Of a DNA stretch of 28,782 bases, positions 1-8,107 are shown one piece after another. The DNA comes from an uncultured Eggerthellaceae bacterium (GTDB lineage Bacteria; Actinomycetota; Coriobacteriia; Coriobacteriales; Eggerthellaceae): NCBI GenBank assembly GCA_934630905.1, contig CAKTXN010000013.1:1-28782 (forward strand), given 5' to 3'. The position numbers and the translations under genes were made by a program. The notes below the pieces were generated by a model, which was not told the origin of the DNA, ran no database searches, and saw nothing but the letters and a program-made list of their open reading frames with translations. The stretch's first letter is position 1. Each line of letters starts with the position of its first letter.

Positions 1-265
1 TTTTGTATTCTGTCATGATGCCGATAACTGTGTCACTTCTCAGATCGCCCAGGCTTATGATATTACCGTCGGCAAGGCAGATGTTGTCAGAAGATCCGTC
101 TGCGATATTCCCCCAGACTTTGCCGCCGCTTATATTAAGAACGGTGTTGCTTCCGGCACAGATACCGCCGCCTTTTGTCACTGCGGTATTGGAGATGATC
201 GTACCGCCGCAGAGATTCAATGTACCGTCTCCGTCGAAATATACTGCACCGCCGAAGCCTCCCGT
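1..265 (-). pseudogene. 3' remainder of beta-helix surface protein, same frame beyond a stop codon
   Basis: Read on the minus strand in exactly the frame of the gene at 266-1861, this stretch is open to the window edge. It encodes more of the same repeat: GGFGGAVYFDGDGTLNLCGG, then motifs such as NISGGKVWGNIADGSSDN. Spacing and composition (GG-A-V-Y, G-T-L-N-L, GG-I-N-N-T) match the rungs before the stop, so it is the continuation of one beta-helix interrupted by TAA at 266-268. No start codon with a ribosome site is visible here, so it would be untranslated unless the stop is read through. The true 3' end lies outside the window. Confidence 0.75.
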
Positions 266-1861
266 TTAATTGCCAGTAAAATCGGTGCCGTGAAGATTTA
301 CAGTACCGTTGCCTGACATATATACTGCACCGCCGAAGCTTCCGCTGCTGCCGCTCGTTGTTTTGTTATTGCTGATCTGTCCGCCGTAAAGATTCAGTGT
401 GCCGCCGTTTTTCACGAAGATCGCACCGCCTTTTGGTGGCTCGTTACTGTATCCGATTGCTCTGTTGCCGGTAATGCTGCCTCCATACATATTGAATACA
501 CATTCGCTGTCCTCAAGAGCGATACCACCTCCGCACCTTGCGGTGCTGCCGGTGATCGTCCCACCGTAAATATCAAGCGTACTCCTGAAGAGCTGGATAC
601 TGCCGTAGCTGGAATTGTTGTATACGCCTTTGATAGAACCGGTATCATGGCAGTCGCAGATGACCAGACGACCGCCGTTGCGAACTTTGATGTTATGTGT
701 ATTGTCACTGGCGAATTTCCTGCCGTTCAGGCAAAGGTAGAGTGTCTTGCCGTTTATGATGAGATCTCTGTTTATCGTTGCATCATCCAGCAGATATCTG
801 TAAGCTGTGCCGTCGTCATCATAGCTGATGCTTTTAGTCCCTCTCCAGGGCTGGAAACTGACATCGCTGTGTGTTTTGTGCTCACCTGATGCGGTAACGT
901 CACCGCCGCATATGCAGTGGACATGAGGAGCACGCTTCTTCCACTGTGCAGTCAGTGAGGTCACATCTGCAGGGATGCTGTCGCCAGGTTTGTAGATCTT
1001 GCTTCCGTCGCTCCATCCGGCAAAAACTTGATCTGTTGTCGGTTCCTCAATACCTTCAGATGCTGGTGCATCGAAAGATCTGCCGTTTCTGACAACGATC
1101 GTGATGCTGCTTTCACCATTCATACTGCTTCCGTTAAGATCAAGTCTGACTGGTTTGAGCGCATCTCTGGTCATTGACGATGTGTTTACGATCTCCATTA
1201 CAGGACGGAATCCAAGGATTTTTATATTTCCGGGAGATGTATCATTATACGGGAATGTGAAGTTGTGTCTGATGCCATTACTACCGCCTCTGAGCGTTCT
1301 GTCATCTTTTGCTGAGCCGGGATCGTTTGTCCATGAAAGATATTCTTTCCAGTTTTTGATGTATGACTCGTTTTTGTTGAGTATCTGATCCCACTCGTTG
1401 TAACTCTGTGATCTGCCGGATGGTGTACGGATACCGTATTTCACACCGTTCAATGTGTGATTCCCATCTGTATACTTCAGGTCATTTGCCAGCTGTATCC
1501 AGCTCACTCTGTATTTGATGTTATAGTCTGCAATAAACAGACTGTGTTCATACTTATGGGATTCTCCGTAATCGCTGTCCATTGGCCAGGTATATTCCGG
1601 CAGTCTGTATGCATCCACTGTACCGACGTATGTCACAGGAACATAATGCAGTGTTTTGTCAGGCAGTGAGTCATTCACTGTACCGGTCGCATTGCCAAGA
1701 CAGGTGAGATCGAAATAATATGTTTCTCCTGTTGTGAGATCGAACTGTTCCGTCACTTCATTATCCTCAGCGTCAGCAGACGATTCTGCCGATGCTGTCA
1801 AAGGGATCATCGCAAGTATGAGAACAAATGCGAACAGGACTCTGGCCACTTTCTTTTTCAT
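266..1861 (-). CDS. Secreted beta-helix repeat surface protein, ended by a premature in-frame TAA
   Basis: The chosen start (ATG at 1859-1861) has GGAGGT six bases upstream; an ATG at 1877-1879 overlaps the TetR stop but has a poorer context. Residues 1-25 form a signal peptide (KKK, hydrophobic core, TASA). Residues ~35-235 contain an uncharacterised ectodomain ending in a GFRPVMEI motif of the kind seen in clostridial surface proteins. Residues ~240-310 resemble an InlB/Listeria-Bacteroides-type repeat (AGWSDGSKIYKPGDSIP...LTAQW). From ~370 onward there are Gly/Asn-rich rungs (GGTITGSTARCGGGIALEDS, GGSITGN, GGQISNN, FGGAVY) typical of a right-handed parallel beta-helix. The frame stops at TAA 266-268 yet continues open beyond it. 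Role inferred: cell-surface adhesin or exoprotein, probably co-transcribed with and controlled by the adjacent TetR gene. No sortase motif is visible because the 3' end is missing. Confidence 0.75.
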   Translation of the reverse strand: MKKKVARVLFAFVLILAMIPLTASAESSADAEDNEVTEQFDLTTGETYYFDLTCLGNATGTVNDSLPDKTLHYVPVTYVGTVDAYRLPEYTWPMDSDYGESHKYEHSLFIADYNIKYRVSWIQLANDLKYTDGNHTLNGVKYGIRTPSGRSQSYNEWDQILNKNESYIKNWKEYLSWTNDPGSAKDDRTLRGGSNGIRHNFTFPYNDTSPGNIKILGFRPVMEIVNTSSMTRDALKPVRLDLNGSSMNGESSITIVVRNGRSFDAPASEGIEEPTTDQVFAGWSDGSKIYKPGDSIPADVTSLTAQWKKRAPHVHCICGGDVTASGEHKTHSDVSFQPWRGTKSISYDDDGTAYRYLLDDATINRDLIINGKTLYLCLNGRKFASDNTHNIKVRNGGRLVICDCHDTGSIKGVYNNSSYGSIQLFRSTLDIYGGTITGSTARCGGGIALEDSECVFNMYGGSITGNRAIGYSNEPPKGGAIFVKNGGTLNLYGGQISNNKTTSGSSGSFGGAVYMSGNGTVNLHGTDFTGN

Positions 1862-1875
1862 ATGGTTACCTCCAT

Positions 1876-2562
1876 TCATTTCTCTGATGACAGCTTGAAA
1901 TCAAATTTCATTTCAAGCATAGCAAAGACTTTTTGTACGATTTCGCTGGCGACAGCTTCTATATCAAGCACTGCGATGAACGCAAGCACTTTTTCCTGGT
2001 CTTCTTCCGGTACTCTGTATACTCGCATGGCAGCTGTAAGGAAACATTCGAGCTTTCGCTGCAGCGGGAAGTGGATATCGCATTTTTTTGCCATGTAGCT
2101 GCGCATGAGTCCTGAAGTGCCGATCTCCATGTCGTAAAAGTCACTTTCACTGTGATCCGGCAAGTATGGTGCGAAGATATTTTTCAGCTCTGATGTCGTC
2201 TGCAGATAAATGTATTCTGCGGTATCCGGATGTGTATATGACTCTATGTAAAGTTCCCGCAGGTTCTCGTTCAGTTCCGTCAGTGCAAGCTGGATCGATG
2301 TTTCGACTGCATAGGTGTAAACAGGTGGTAGATCATCTCCTGCAATGCTGCGTGCCATATCGAACTGACCGCTGAACATGGTCTTCACAAGCTCCATCAG
2401 TACTGCGTCCTTTGTGGGGAACTGGTTCTGGTAGCTTCCTCTTGTGATCCCGGCTTCCCTGACTATCTGAGTCACAGTAGTTTCTTTGTATCCCTGCTGC
2501 AGAAACAGCCGGACACAGACTGAAAGTATCTTCTTTCTGGTTTTGGCTCCGTCTTTTCTCAT
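1876..2562 (-). CDS. TetR/AcrR-family transcriptional regulator
   Basis: A 228-residue protein. Residues ~8-55 are a TetR helix-turn-helix: TRKKILSVCVRLFLQQGYKE, TTVTQIVREAGITRGSYQNQ, FPTKDAVLMELV. The remaining ~170 residues are a helical ligand/dimer domain without recognisable specificity. A GGAGG lies 15 bases before the ATG, a longer spacing than ideal. Its stop (1876-1878) overlaps an ATG of the surface-protein gene downstream, so the two are probably one operon. The promoter carries a perfect inverted repeat that recurs at the divergent yhaM promoter, so autoregulation plus control of the neighbour is the simplest reading. Inducer unknown. Confidence 0.9.
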   Translation of the reverse strand: MRKDGAKTRKKILSVCVRLFLQQGYKETTVTQIVREAGITRGSYQNQFPTKDAVLMELVKTMFSGQFDMARSIAGDDLPPVYTYAVETSIQLALTELNENLRELYIESYTHPDTAEYIYLQTTSELKNIFAPYLPDHSESDFYDMEIGTSGLMRSYMAKKCDIHFPLQRKLECFLTAAMRVYRVPEEDQEKVLAFIAVLDIEAVASEIVQKVFAMLEMKFDFKLSSEK

Positions 2563-2590
2563 GATGTGTATGTATAGCCTCCGTCATTAA

Positions 2591-2633
2591 TTGATATGTA
2601 TATCAATTATATCATCATGATATCGAAAATCAA
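2591..2633 (-). promoter_or_regulatory. tetR promoter with TetR-type operator
   Basis: On the minus strand: -35 TTGATT (2628-2633), 16-base spacer, -10 TATAAT (2606-2611), followed at once by the inverted repeat TTGATATGTATATCAA (2591-2606). The core TGATAT-NN-ATATCA is identical in both half-sites to the one at 2735-2748. An operator abutting the -10 would block polymerase binding, as expected for autorepression. Confidence 0.7.
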
Positions 2634-2706
2634 GTACATATCCATATAAAATGCAGGAACGTAAGTATGAGAGGTATTGTTTTTAAGTGGTTTTTTATGG
2701 AAAAAA

Positions 2707-2748
2707 TTGACACATGGACTGACATGTAGTAAAATGATATCCATATCA
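2707..2748 (+). promoter_or_regulatory. yhaM operon promoter with the same operator
   Basis: Perfect -35 TTGACA (2707-2712), 17-base spacer, -10 TAAAAT (2730-2735). Overlapping the last -10 base is the inverted repeat TGATATCCATATCA (2735-2748). Half-sites and position relative to the -10 match the tetR promoter on the other strand, implying that one repressor binds both. Confidence 0.75.
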
Positions 2749-2765
2749 AAGAATGAAAGGATCAG

Positions 2766-3737
2766 TTGTACAAAATGAAAGATATATATATATCGGATCT
2801 GAAGACTAACATGGAGCTTATTTCGTATTTTATCGTAAAGACGGTAGCCGTCAAGGTAGGGTCGAACAAGAAGGCGTACCTGGATCTGCTGCTGGCAGAC
2901 AGCACCGGTGAGATATCAGCTAAGAAATGGGATATTTCAGATGAGGAGCTTCCGGGACTTGAGAAGATAAAGGCAGGAAGCATCATCAAGGTCAAGGCTG
3001 TTGTGACAGAGTGGAACGGCATGAAACAGCTGCGTGTGACGAGGATAAGGCAGACGTCCGCAGAAGACGGGCTTGACATCAAGGATTACATCAAGGCAGC
3101 TCCGGAGGATGCTTCCGACATGTATGATTATATATACAGTAAGGCAGCAGCTTTCGAAGATGAGGATCTGAAAAAGATATGTATCAGGCAGCTTGAAGAC
3201 AACAAAGAAAAGCTGATGTACTATCCTGCTGCACAGAAGAACCACCATGCAGAGCTGGCGGGGCTCCTTTACCACGTCAAGAGGATGCTGATGATGGGTG
3301 AGAAAGCCTGTGAAGTGTATAATGATCTCAACCGTGATCTTGTTATGGCAGGAGTCATACTCCACGACATGGAGAAGATAAACGAGATAAATTCAAATGA
3401 ACTTGGCATTTCCGACGGATATTCCTTTGAAGGCAAGATGCTGGGGCATCTGGTGCAGGGCGTCAGGACCATAGACAGGCTTGCGCTTGAGCTGGGTATG
3501 CCTCGTGAAAAGGCAGTGATGCTGGAGCATATGATGATATCACATCATTATGAGCCAGAATTCGGCAGTCCTAAGAAGCCGCTTTTCCCTGAAGCCGAGA
3601 TGCTCCATTATCTGGACATGATAGATGCCAAGATGTTCGATTTTCATGAGGCGCTGGAAAAGACCGAACCTGGCGAGTTCAGCGACAGAGTCTGGACCCT
3701 CGACAACAGGACAGTGTACAGGACGACACTGTTTTAA
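2766..3737 (+). CDS. yhaM: YhaM-family 3'-5' exoribonuclease (OB fold + HD domain)
   Basis: A 323-residue protein, the usual size for YhaM/CBF1. Residues ~8-95 form an OB-type nucleic-acid-binding domain (TVAVKVGSNKKAYLDLLLAD...AKKWDI). Residues ~160-290 form an HD metal-phosphohydrolase domain with His161, His170, the HD pair His200-Asp201 and HMMISHH near 252-258. The family trims RNA (and DNA) 3' ends with Mn2+. I chose the TTG at 2766 because the AAAGGA site sits four bases before it; an ATG at 2775 is the alternative. First gene after the operator-bearing promoter; recD2 follows 53 bases later in the same direction. Confidence 0.9.
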   Translation: MYKMKDIYISDLKTNMELISYFIVKTVAVKVGSNKKAYLDLLLADSTGEISAKKWDISDEELPGLEKIKAGSIIKVKAVVTEWNGMKQLRVTRIRQTSAEDGLDIKDYIKAAPEDASDMYDYIYSKAAAFEDEDLKKICIRQLEDNKEKLMYYPAAQKNHHAELAGLLYHVKRMLMMGEKACEVYNDLNRDLVMAGVILHDMEKINEINSNELGISDGYSFEGKMLGHLVQGVRTIDRLALELGMPREKAVMLEHMMISHHYEPEFGSPKKPLFPEAEMLHYLDMIDAKMFDFHEALEKTEPGEFSDRVWTLDNRTVYRTTLF

Positions 3738-3790
3738 AGCATACAGGTTCAGGCAGCAGCTGCAGGAAGGATACATAGTAAAGAGGAGAA

Positions 3791-6049
3791 ATGGTAGAAG
3801 AAAAGCAGGCGACCCTTGTTGAAACAGTTTTCCATAACAGCGAGAACGGCTATACTGTAGCCGTTTTTGAAAACGATATCGAAGCCTTTACAGGAGTGGG
3901 GACGATACCCGGTGCCAGCACCGGCAGGACCTATCTTCTGAGAGGTGAATTTGTCATACATGCAGCCTATGGGGAGCAGTTTGCCATACGGGAATTCGAG
4001 GAAGTGATGCCTTCTACCGAGACAGGTATAATGGAGTTCCTTTCATCAGGAGCGATGAAGGGGATAGGACGCAAGACGGCGGCTGCGATAGTAGAACGCT
4101 TCGGCACCGATACGCTGGATATCATCGAGAACCAGCCGGAGCAGCTGACACAGCTGCCGGGCATCGGAAAAAAGACTGCAGCGAAGATATCCGCAGCTTT
4201 CAGCAAACACAGGGAGTTCGCCAACATAACCCTTTATCTGCAGAAATATGGCATCAACGCCGGATACGCCATGAAACTCTACCAGGTATATGGCAGCGAT
4301 ACGATATCGGCGGTGGAGGAGAATCCCTACAGACTGGTGGATGATGTGTTCGGCATCGGATTCAGGAAAGCAGACAAGATCGCACAGCAGATAGGCATAG
4401 CGCCTGACGACAGATTCAGGATAATGAGCGGCGTAAGGTTCACTCTTACGTATTTTGCAGGAGAAGGCAGTACTTTCCTGCCTCAGGATGTGCTGTGTGA
4501 GAAATCCGGGCAGCTGCTTGAGGTGTCCACTGAGGTGATCGAAGATGCGCTGATGGAGATGGCCTTCGAAGGCGATATACATATAGAGAAGATAGAAGGA
4601 CGCAATGTGGTATTCCTTATGGCATATTATCTGGCGGAGCAGAATGTATGCAAGTGTCTGTCGGCGCTGAATGATGCAGCACTTAAGCCCATCAGCGGCA
4701 GAGTGGACAGCCTCATCAGCCGTACGGAGGCAGCAACAGGTATCTGCCTGTCAGAAAATCAGAAGCGTGCAGTGATAAACTCGCTGAACATGGGCGTTTC
4801 GGTGATAACAGGAGGTCCCGGCACAGGAAAAACCACGATAATAAATACACTGATAGAGATACTCGAGGACAGTGGCATCAAAACAGCTATAGCAGCTCCA
4901 ACAGGAAGAGCAGCGAAACGTATAACAGAGACTTCAGGTCATTACGCTTCAACGATACACCGGCTGCTGGAATACTATTTTTCCGAAAGCGAGAACATGA
5001 TGAGGTTCGGAAAGACGAAAGAGGACCCGCTGGATTATGATGCAGTCATCATCGATGAAGCCTCCATGATAGACCTGATGCTGATGAACGGTCTTGTCAG
5101 TGCAGTGAAACCGGGCACGAGGCTGATGATAGTCGGCGATGCAGACCAGCTGCCGTCGGTGGGAGCCGGCAACGTGCTGAGAGACATGATCACCAGCGAA
5201 TATATCTTCTTCACAAAGCTCACTGAGATCTTCAGGCAGGCCAGGGAAAGCATGATAGTGGTCAACGCCCACCGGATAAACCATGGCGAATATCCTGAGT
5301 GCAATGTCAAGGACAAGGATTTCTTTCTGATGCACCGGCAGTCTGAAAAGGACATGATATCCACGATAAAGGAGCTTTGCATGAGCCGTCTGCCGGGGTA
5401 TTACAGCGATATCAGTTCTGCAGCAGACATACAGGTGCTGACTCCGGTGAGAAAAGGCACGCTTGGCAGTATCAGTCTCAACAGAGAGCTTCAGGATGTG
5501 CTGAACCCGCCATGCGAGAGCCTTGAAGAAAAGACCTTCGGTGAACGCACTTTCCGTGAAGGCGACAAGGTCATGCAGATAAAGAACAACTATCAGCTGG
5601 CGTGGAAAAATATCGAAGATTTCACCGAGGGTGAGGGCGTTTTCAATGGCGATGTGGGATTCATCAGGAAAGTCGATCGTGAGTTCAACGAGATAACGGT
5701 AGTATATGATGAAGTGCGGTATGTGACATATGATTTCAGTCAGCTGGACGAGCTGGAGCTGGCGTACGCCATCACTGTGCACAAGAGCCAGGGCAGCGAG
5801 TTCCCTATCGTGATAATGCCGGTTAGCTGGTTCCCGCCAATGCTGGCTACAAGGAACCTGCTTTACACAGGAGTCACCAGAGGGAAGCGTGCAGTGGTGC
5901 TGGTAGGCTCGGAGCAGAAACTCCACGCCATGGTGGACAACAACAGGATAAACGAGAGATATTCAGGTCTGAAAGCGAGGCTGAAACGTATGCTGGATAT
6001 GGAAAACATCCAGAGAGACAGCAGCCAGGACATGGAGATACCATGGTGA
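3791..6049 (+). CDS. recD2: RecD2-type ATP-dependent 5'-3' DNA helicase
   Basis: A 752-residue protein, typical of RecD2/YrrC of bacteria where RecD acts without RecBC. An N-terminal OB-like domain is followed by tandem helix-hairpin-helix motifs (~90-140: MKGIGRKTAAAIVERFG, LTQLPGIGKKTAAKI). A superfamily 1B helicase core follows: Walker A GGPGTGKTT at ~341-349, Walker B VIIDEAS at ~418, GDADQLPSVG, and the C-terminal UvrD-like motif AITVHKSQGSEFP near 660. The start has GAGGAG just upstream (3783-3788). Its TGA overlaps an ATG of a small downstream ORF (TGATG). Role: DNA unwinding during repair and replication-fork processing. Confidence 0.95.
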   Translation: MVEEKQATLVETVFHNSENGYTVAVFENDIEAFTGVGTIPGASTGRTYLLRGEFVIHAAYGEQFAIREFEEVMPSTETGIMEFLSSGAMKGIGRKTAAAIVERFGTDTLDIIENQPEQLTQLPGIGKKTAAKISAAFSKHREFANITLYLQKYGINAGYAMKLYQVYGSDTISAVEENPYRLVDDVFGIGFRKADKIAQQIGIAPDDRFRIMSGVRFTLTYFAGEGSTFLPQDVLCEKSGQLLEVSTEVIEDALMEMAFEGDIHIEKIEGRNVVFLMAYYLAEQNVCKCLSALNDAALKPISGRVDSLISRTEAATGICLSENQKRAVINSLNMGVSVITGGPGTGKTTIINTLIEILEDSGIKTAIAAPTGRAAKRITETSGHYASTIHRLLEYYFSESENMMRFGKTKEDPLDYDAVIIDEASMIDLMLMNGLVSAVKPGTRLMIVGDADQLPSVGAGNVLRDMITSEYIFFTKLTEIFRQARESMIVVNAHRINHGEYPECNVKDKDFFLMHRQSEKDMISTIKELCMSRLPGYYSDISSAADIQVLTPVRKGTLGSISLNRELQDVLNPPCESLEEKTFGERTFREGDKVMQIKNNYQLAWKNIEDFTEGEGVFNGDVGFIRKVDREFNEITVVYDEVRYVTYDFSQLDELELAYAITVHKSQGSEFPIVIMPVSWFPPMLATRNLLYTGVTRGKRAVVLVGSEQKLHAMVDNNRINERYSGLKARLKRMLDMENIQRDSSQDMEIPW

Positions 6050-6162
6050 TGGGCAGACAGGTGGATATCTTTCGATGGATACGAAAAGTCTGCGGGAGTG
6101 CGGCGGTCTCTGAAAGGGCAGCTGTACAGCTGGCAGACATGGATAAGACAGGGGAGAGATAA
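6049..6162 (+). CDS. Candidate 37-residue protein coupled to recD2
   Basis: The ATG overlaps the recD2 stop in the arrangement TGATG, and the frame stays open for 37 codons to TAA at 6160-6162, six bases before the comFC ATG. It thus fills the recD2-comFC gap almost exactly. The predicted peptide (begins MGRQVDIFRWIRKVCG, ends ADMDKTGER) has one amphipathic segment and no recognised domain. There is no separate ribosome site beyond termination-reinitiation. It could be a real small protein or a device that keeps ribosomes moving into comFC; chance is not excluded. Confidence 0.4.
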   Translation: MGRQVDIFRWIRKVCGSAAVSERAAVQLADMDKTGER

Positions 6163-6167
6163 AAGGG

Positions 6168-6959
6168 ATGTTAAAGAAAATAAAGGATATTTTTCTAGAT
6201 GCACTGTTCCCGCCGGGGCTTTACTGCATAAGCTGCGGCAGTCTGATAACTCCGGACAGGAGCTATTCGCTGTGCGACAGCTGCATCAGGAAACTGCACT
6301 GGATAACAGACAGGACATGTGAGAAATGCGGCAAGGCGCTTCCGGAAACATACCACGGCAGAGTATGCTACAACTGCATGATGCATAGTCACGATTTCGA
6401 CAGGGGATTCAGCTGCCTGACATACGGCATGTATGAACGTGAACTTGTTTTCGGACTCAAATATCACGGCAAAGGATACCTGGGCAGGATATTCGGCGAT
6501 ATGATGTATGACAGGATATCCTTGGAAAATCTCGAAACAGATGTTATAATTCCAGTACCGGTACATCGCAGCAGAGAAAAACAGCGTGGATACAACCAGG
6601 CAGCTGTGATGGCGAAGCGTCTTGGGGAGCATGCAGGTGTACCTGCAGATTGCAGGAGCCTTATCCGTGTCAGGCAGACTCAGAAACTCAGAGGGCTGGA
6701 CCCTGTGGAGAGAGAATCTGTGCTACAGGCTGCTTTCTTTGTCCCGGAACATCGCAGGGACAGGGTAACGGGCAGGAATGTGCTGCTCGTTGACGATATC
6801 ATGACTACAGGAGCCACGGCGGATGCCTGCAGCAGGGTACTGCATGAGGCGGGCGCATCGGAGGTGTATTTCCTCAGTCTGGCATCAGGCGGCAATGTCA
6901 GACCTGCTGATCTCATGAAGCCTGCCGGAGACAGAGCAGATATCACCGGAACATCATAA
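6168..6959 (+). CDS. comFC: ComF-family phosphoribosyltransferase-like protein
   Basis: A 263-residue protein with the ComFC layout. A double zinc ribbon uses Cys20/23/36/39 and Cys51/54/67/70. A linker follows, then a type I phosphoribosyltransferase-like domain with VIIPVPVHRSREKQRGYNQA and the PRPP-loop motif NVLLVDDIMTTGAT (~204-217). ComFC homologues are needed for DNA uptake in competent bacteria and appear linked to single-strand DNA handling; the enzymatic reaction is not established. AGGGGAGAG lies upstream of the ATG. Placement after recD2 supports a DNA-processing operon. Confidence 0.9.
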   Translation: MLKKIKDIFLDALFPPGLYCISCGSLITPDRSYSLCDSCIRKLHWITDRTCEKCGKALPETYHGRVCYNCMMHSHDFDRGFSCLTYGMYERELVFGLKYHGKGYLGRIFGDMMYDRISLENLETDVIIPVPVHRSREKQRGYNQAAVMAKRLGEHAGVPADCRSLIRVRQTQKLRGLDPVERESVLQAAFFVPEHRRDRVTGRNVLLVDDIMTTGATADACSRVLHEAGASEVYFLSLASGGNVRPADLMKPAGDRADITGTS

Positions 6960-6971
6960 TTTCATAAAACT

Positions 6972-7170
6972 ATACGGATTGTATATACAGCCCGGGTCTG
7001 TGGTTGAAAGGCCAGGCCAGCTGCGGGCAAAAGGTCCCACGTAAGCTGAACCGCAAGGCGGCAGTGATCATGGCGCAGTTTAGAAGTAAGTCCTCCGGAA
7101 AATCCGGATCAAGGCAGGTGTGGGGGCAAAGACCAGGTCAGCCGGGTTGTATATACAGTCCGTATTTTTT
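6972..7170 (+). ncRNA. raiA-motif structured RNA upstream of hpf
   Basis: Bases 6972-6995 pair without interruption with 7142-7165 (24 bp, two G-U pairs), closing a ~146-base GC-rich interior. Six T (7165-7170) follow the closing stem, giving an intrinsic-terminator-like 3' end. Interior helices can be drawn, for example TCCGG/CCGGA around AAAAT (~7090-7105). Position directly before hpf (raiA), size and long closing stem fit the raiA-motif RNA class known upstream of raiA in Firmicutes and Actinobacteria. Family assignment is from context and architecture, not from a covariance-model match. It has no good ORF. A separate promoter is not clear: CATAAT at 6955-6960 is the only -10 candidate and has no convincing -35. 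Confidence 0.75.
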
Positions 7171-7242
7171 CTTAAAAAGACACAATGTTGGTGTCGTTTG
7201 TAAAGAATTATCAGAAAAAACATATACTTTTCACATTGCCTG

Positions 7243-7251
7243 TGGTATAAT
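7243..7251 (+). promoter_or_regulatory. Extended -10 promoter for hpf
   Basis: TGGTATAAT (TG at 7243, -10 TATAAT at 7246-7251) lies 36 bases before the hpf start, downstream of the ncRNA terminator. No good -35 is present, which fits an extended -10 promoter. Upstream, GACAC/GTGTC around AATGTTG (7179-7195) forms a small inverted repeat that could bind a regulator. Confidence 0.6.
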
Positions 7252-7287
7252 TGAATCAAAGAAAAGCCTACAAAGGAGGTTGTTATC

Positions 7288-7815
7288 ATGAAGACAAACA
7301 TTACAGGCAAGAATTACACTCCAAGTGACAAACTCAAAGAAACGATCGAAAAGAAATTTGTCAAGCTCGACAAGTATTTCTCAGATGAGATCACAGGCAA
7401 TATCATGGTAATCAGGGAAAAGGGCAGATACAAAGTCGAAGCGACGATAAACGCCATAGGGACTATCTTCAGAGCTGAAGTAAGAGCTGATGACCCATAT
7501 GATGCAGTAGACCGTGTTATTGAGAAACTTTCAAGCCAGATGTCGAGGTTCAAGACAAAGCTTCAGAAAAAATATAAAGGCGTAAAGGAAATGATGTTCG
7601 CAGAACTTCCTGAACTGGACGAGGAGCCTGAAGAACTCCATGTTGTCAAGAAGAAGAGATTCGAACTCGTTCCGATGACTGTTGATGAGGCGATAGTGCA
7701 GATGGAGCTTCTGGCTCACAACTTTTTCGTATTCCTCAATATGGAGACAGATTCAGTCAATGTCGTATACAGAAGATCAGACAAAGACTACGGACTGCTG
7801 GAGACCAGCTATTGA
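7288..7815 (+). CDS. hpf: Ribosome hibernation promoting factor, long form
   Basis: A 175-residue protein matching long HPF. The N-terminal domain (~1-100: MKTNITGKNYTPSDKLKETI, later AEVRADDPYDAVDRVIEKL) binds the 30S decoding region. The C-terminal dimerisation domain (~120-175: KRFELVPMTVDEAIVQMELL, HNFFVFLNMETDSVNVVYRR) joins two ribosomes into inactive 100S particles. The start has a strong AAAGGAGG (7272-7279). It is monocistronic: its own promoter lies upstream and a terminator follows at 7910. The ncRNA just upstream is part of its usual context. Confidence 0.95.
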   Translation: MKTNITGKNYTPSDKLKETIEKKFVKLDKYFSDEITGNIMVIREKGRYKVEATINAIGTIFRAEVRADDPYDAVDRVIEKLSSQMSRFKTKLQKKYKGVKEMMFAELPELDEEPEELHVVKKKRFELVPMTVDEAIVQMELLAHNFFVFLNMETDSVNVVYRRSDKDYGLLETSY

Positions 7816-7909
7816 CAGACAGCCGGCATGAGTCTGGTAAACGGTACATAGATACAGTTTCATACAGTCGTTATCGTGCAGGTCGCTGCACATAGATTTT
7901 AAAAGAGAT

Positions 7910-7941
7910 ATACCCGGGCGTCTGATGCGTCCGGGTATTTT
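7910..7941 (+). terminator. Intrinsic terminator after hpf
   Basis: An 11-bp stem (7910-7920 with 7928-7938, one G-U) with loop TCTGATG, ending in TTTTG. It separates hpf from the cdaA operon. Confidence 0.85.
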
Positions 7942-8044
7942 GTCTCAGGTGGTAGCAGCGGGAACTTCCGGTCCATTTTTTGTAACCGCAGTATGGTTAT
8001 ATTTATATCTAACGTGAAAGCTGTATGATTTATTTTCGTTGCCC

Positions 8045-8073
8045 TTGAAAATCATACTTCGTTTAGGTACAAT
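8045..8073 (+). promoter_or_regulatory. cdaA operon promoter
   Basis: -35 TTGAAA (8045-8050), 17-base spacer, -10 TACAAT (8068-8073), 35 bases before the cdaA ATG. The rest of the 292-base hpf-cdaA gap holds the hpf terminator and nothing else I can support. Confidence 0.75.
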
Positions 8074-8107
8074 ATAAATGTATGAATTTGTTTGGAGAAT
8101 AAAGTAA

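Noticed and set aside
3..269. Plus-strand 88-codon frame at the left edge
   Set aside because: It is the antisense shadow of the minus-strand beta-helix repeats, which continue in frame there.
4949..5926. Long minus-strand frame (325 codons) inside recD2
   Set aside because: It has no ribosome site, atypical Cys/His-rich composition, and lies wholly opposite conserved helicase motifs.
6972..7170. 6S RNA, SRP RNA or a cobalamin riboswitch
   Set aside because: The interior lacks the SRP helix-8 signature and the cobalamin core motifs. Position before hpf favours the raiA motif, although 6S-like architecture was considered because of the long closing stem.
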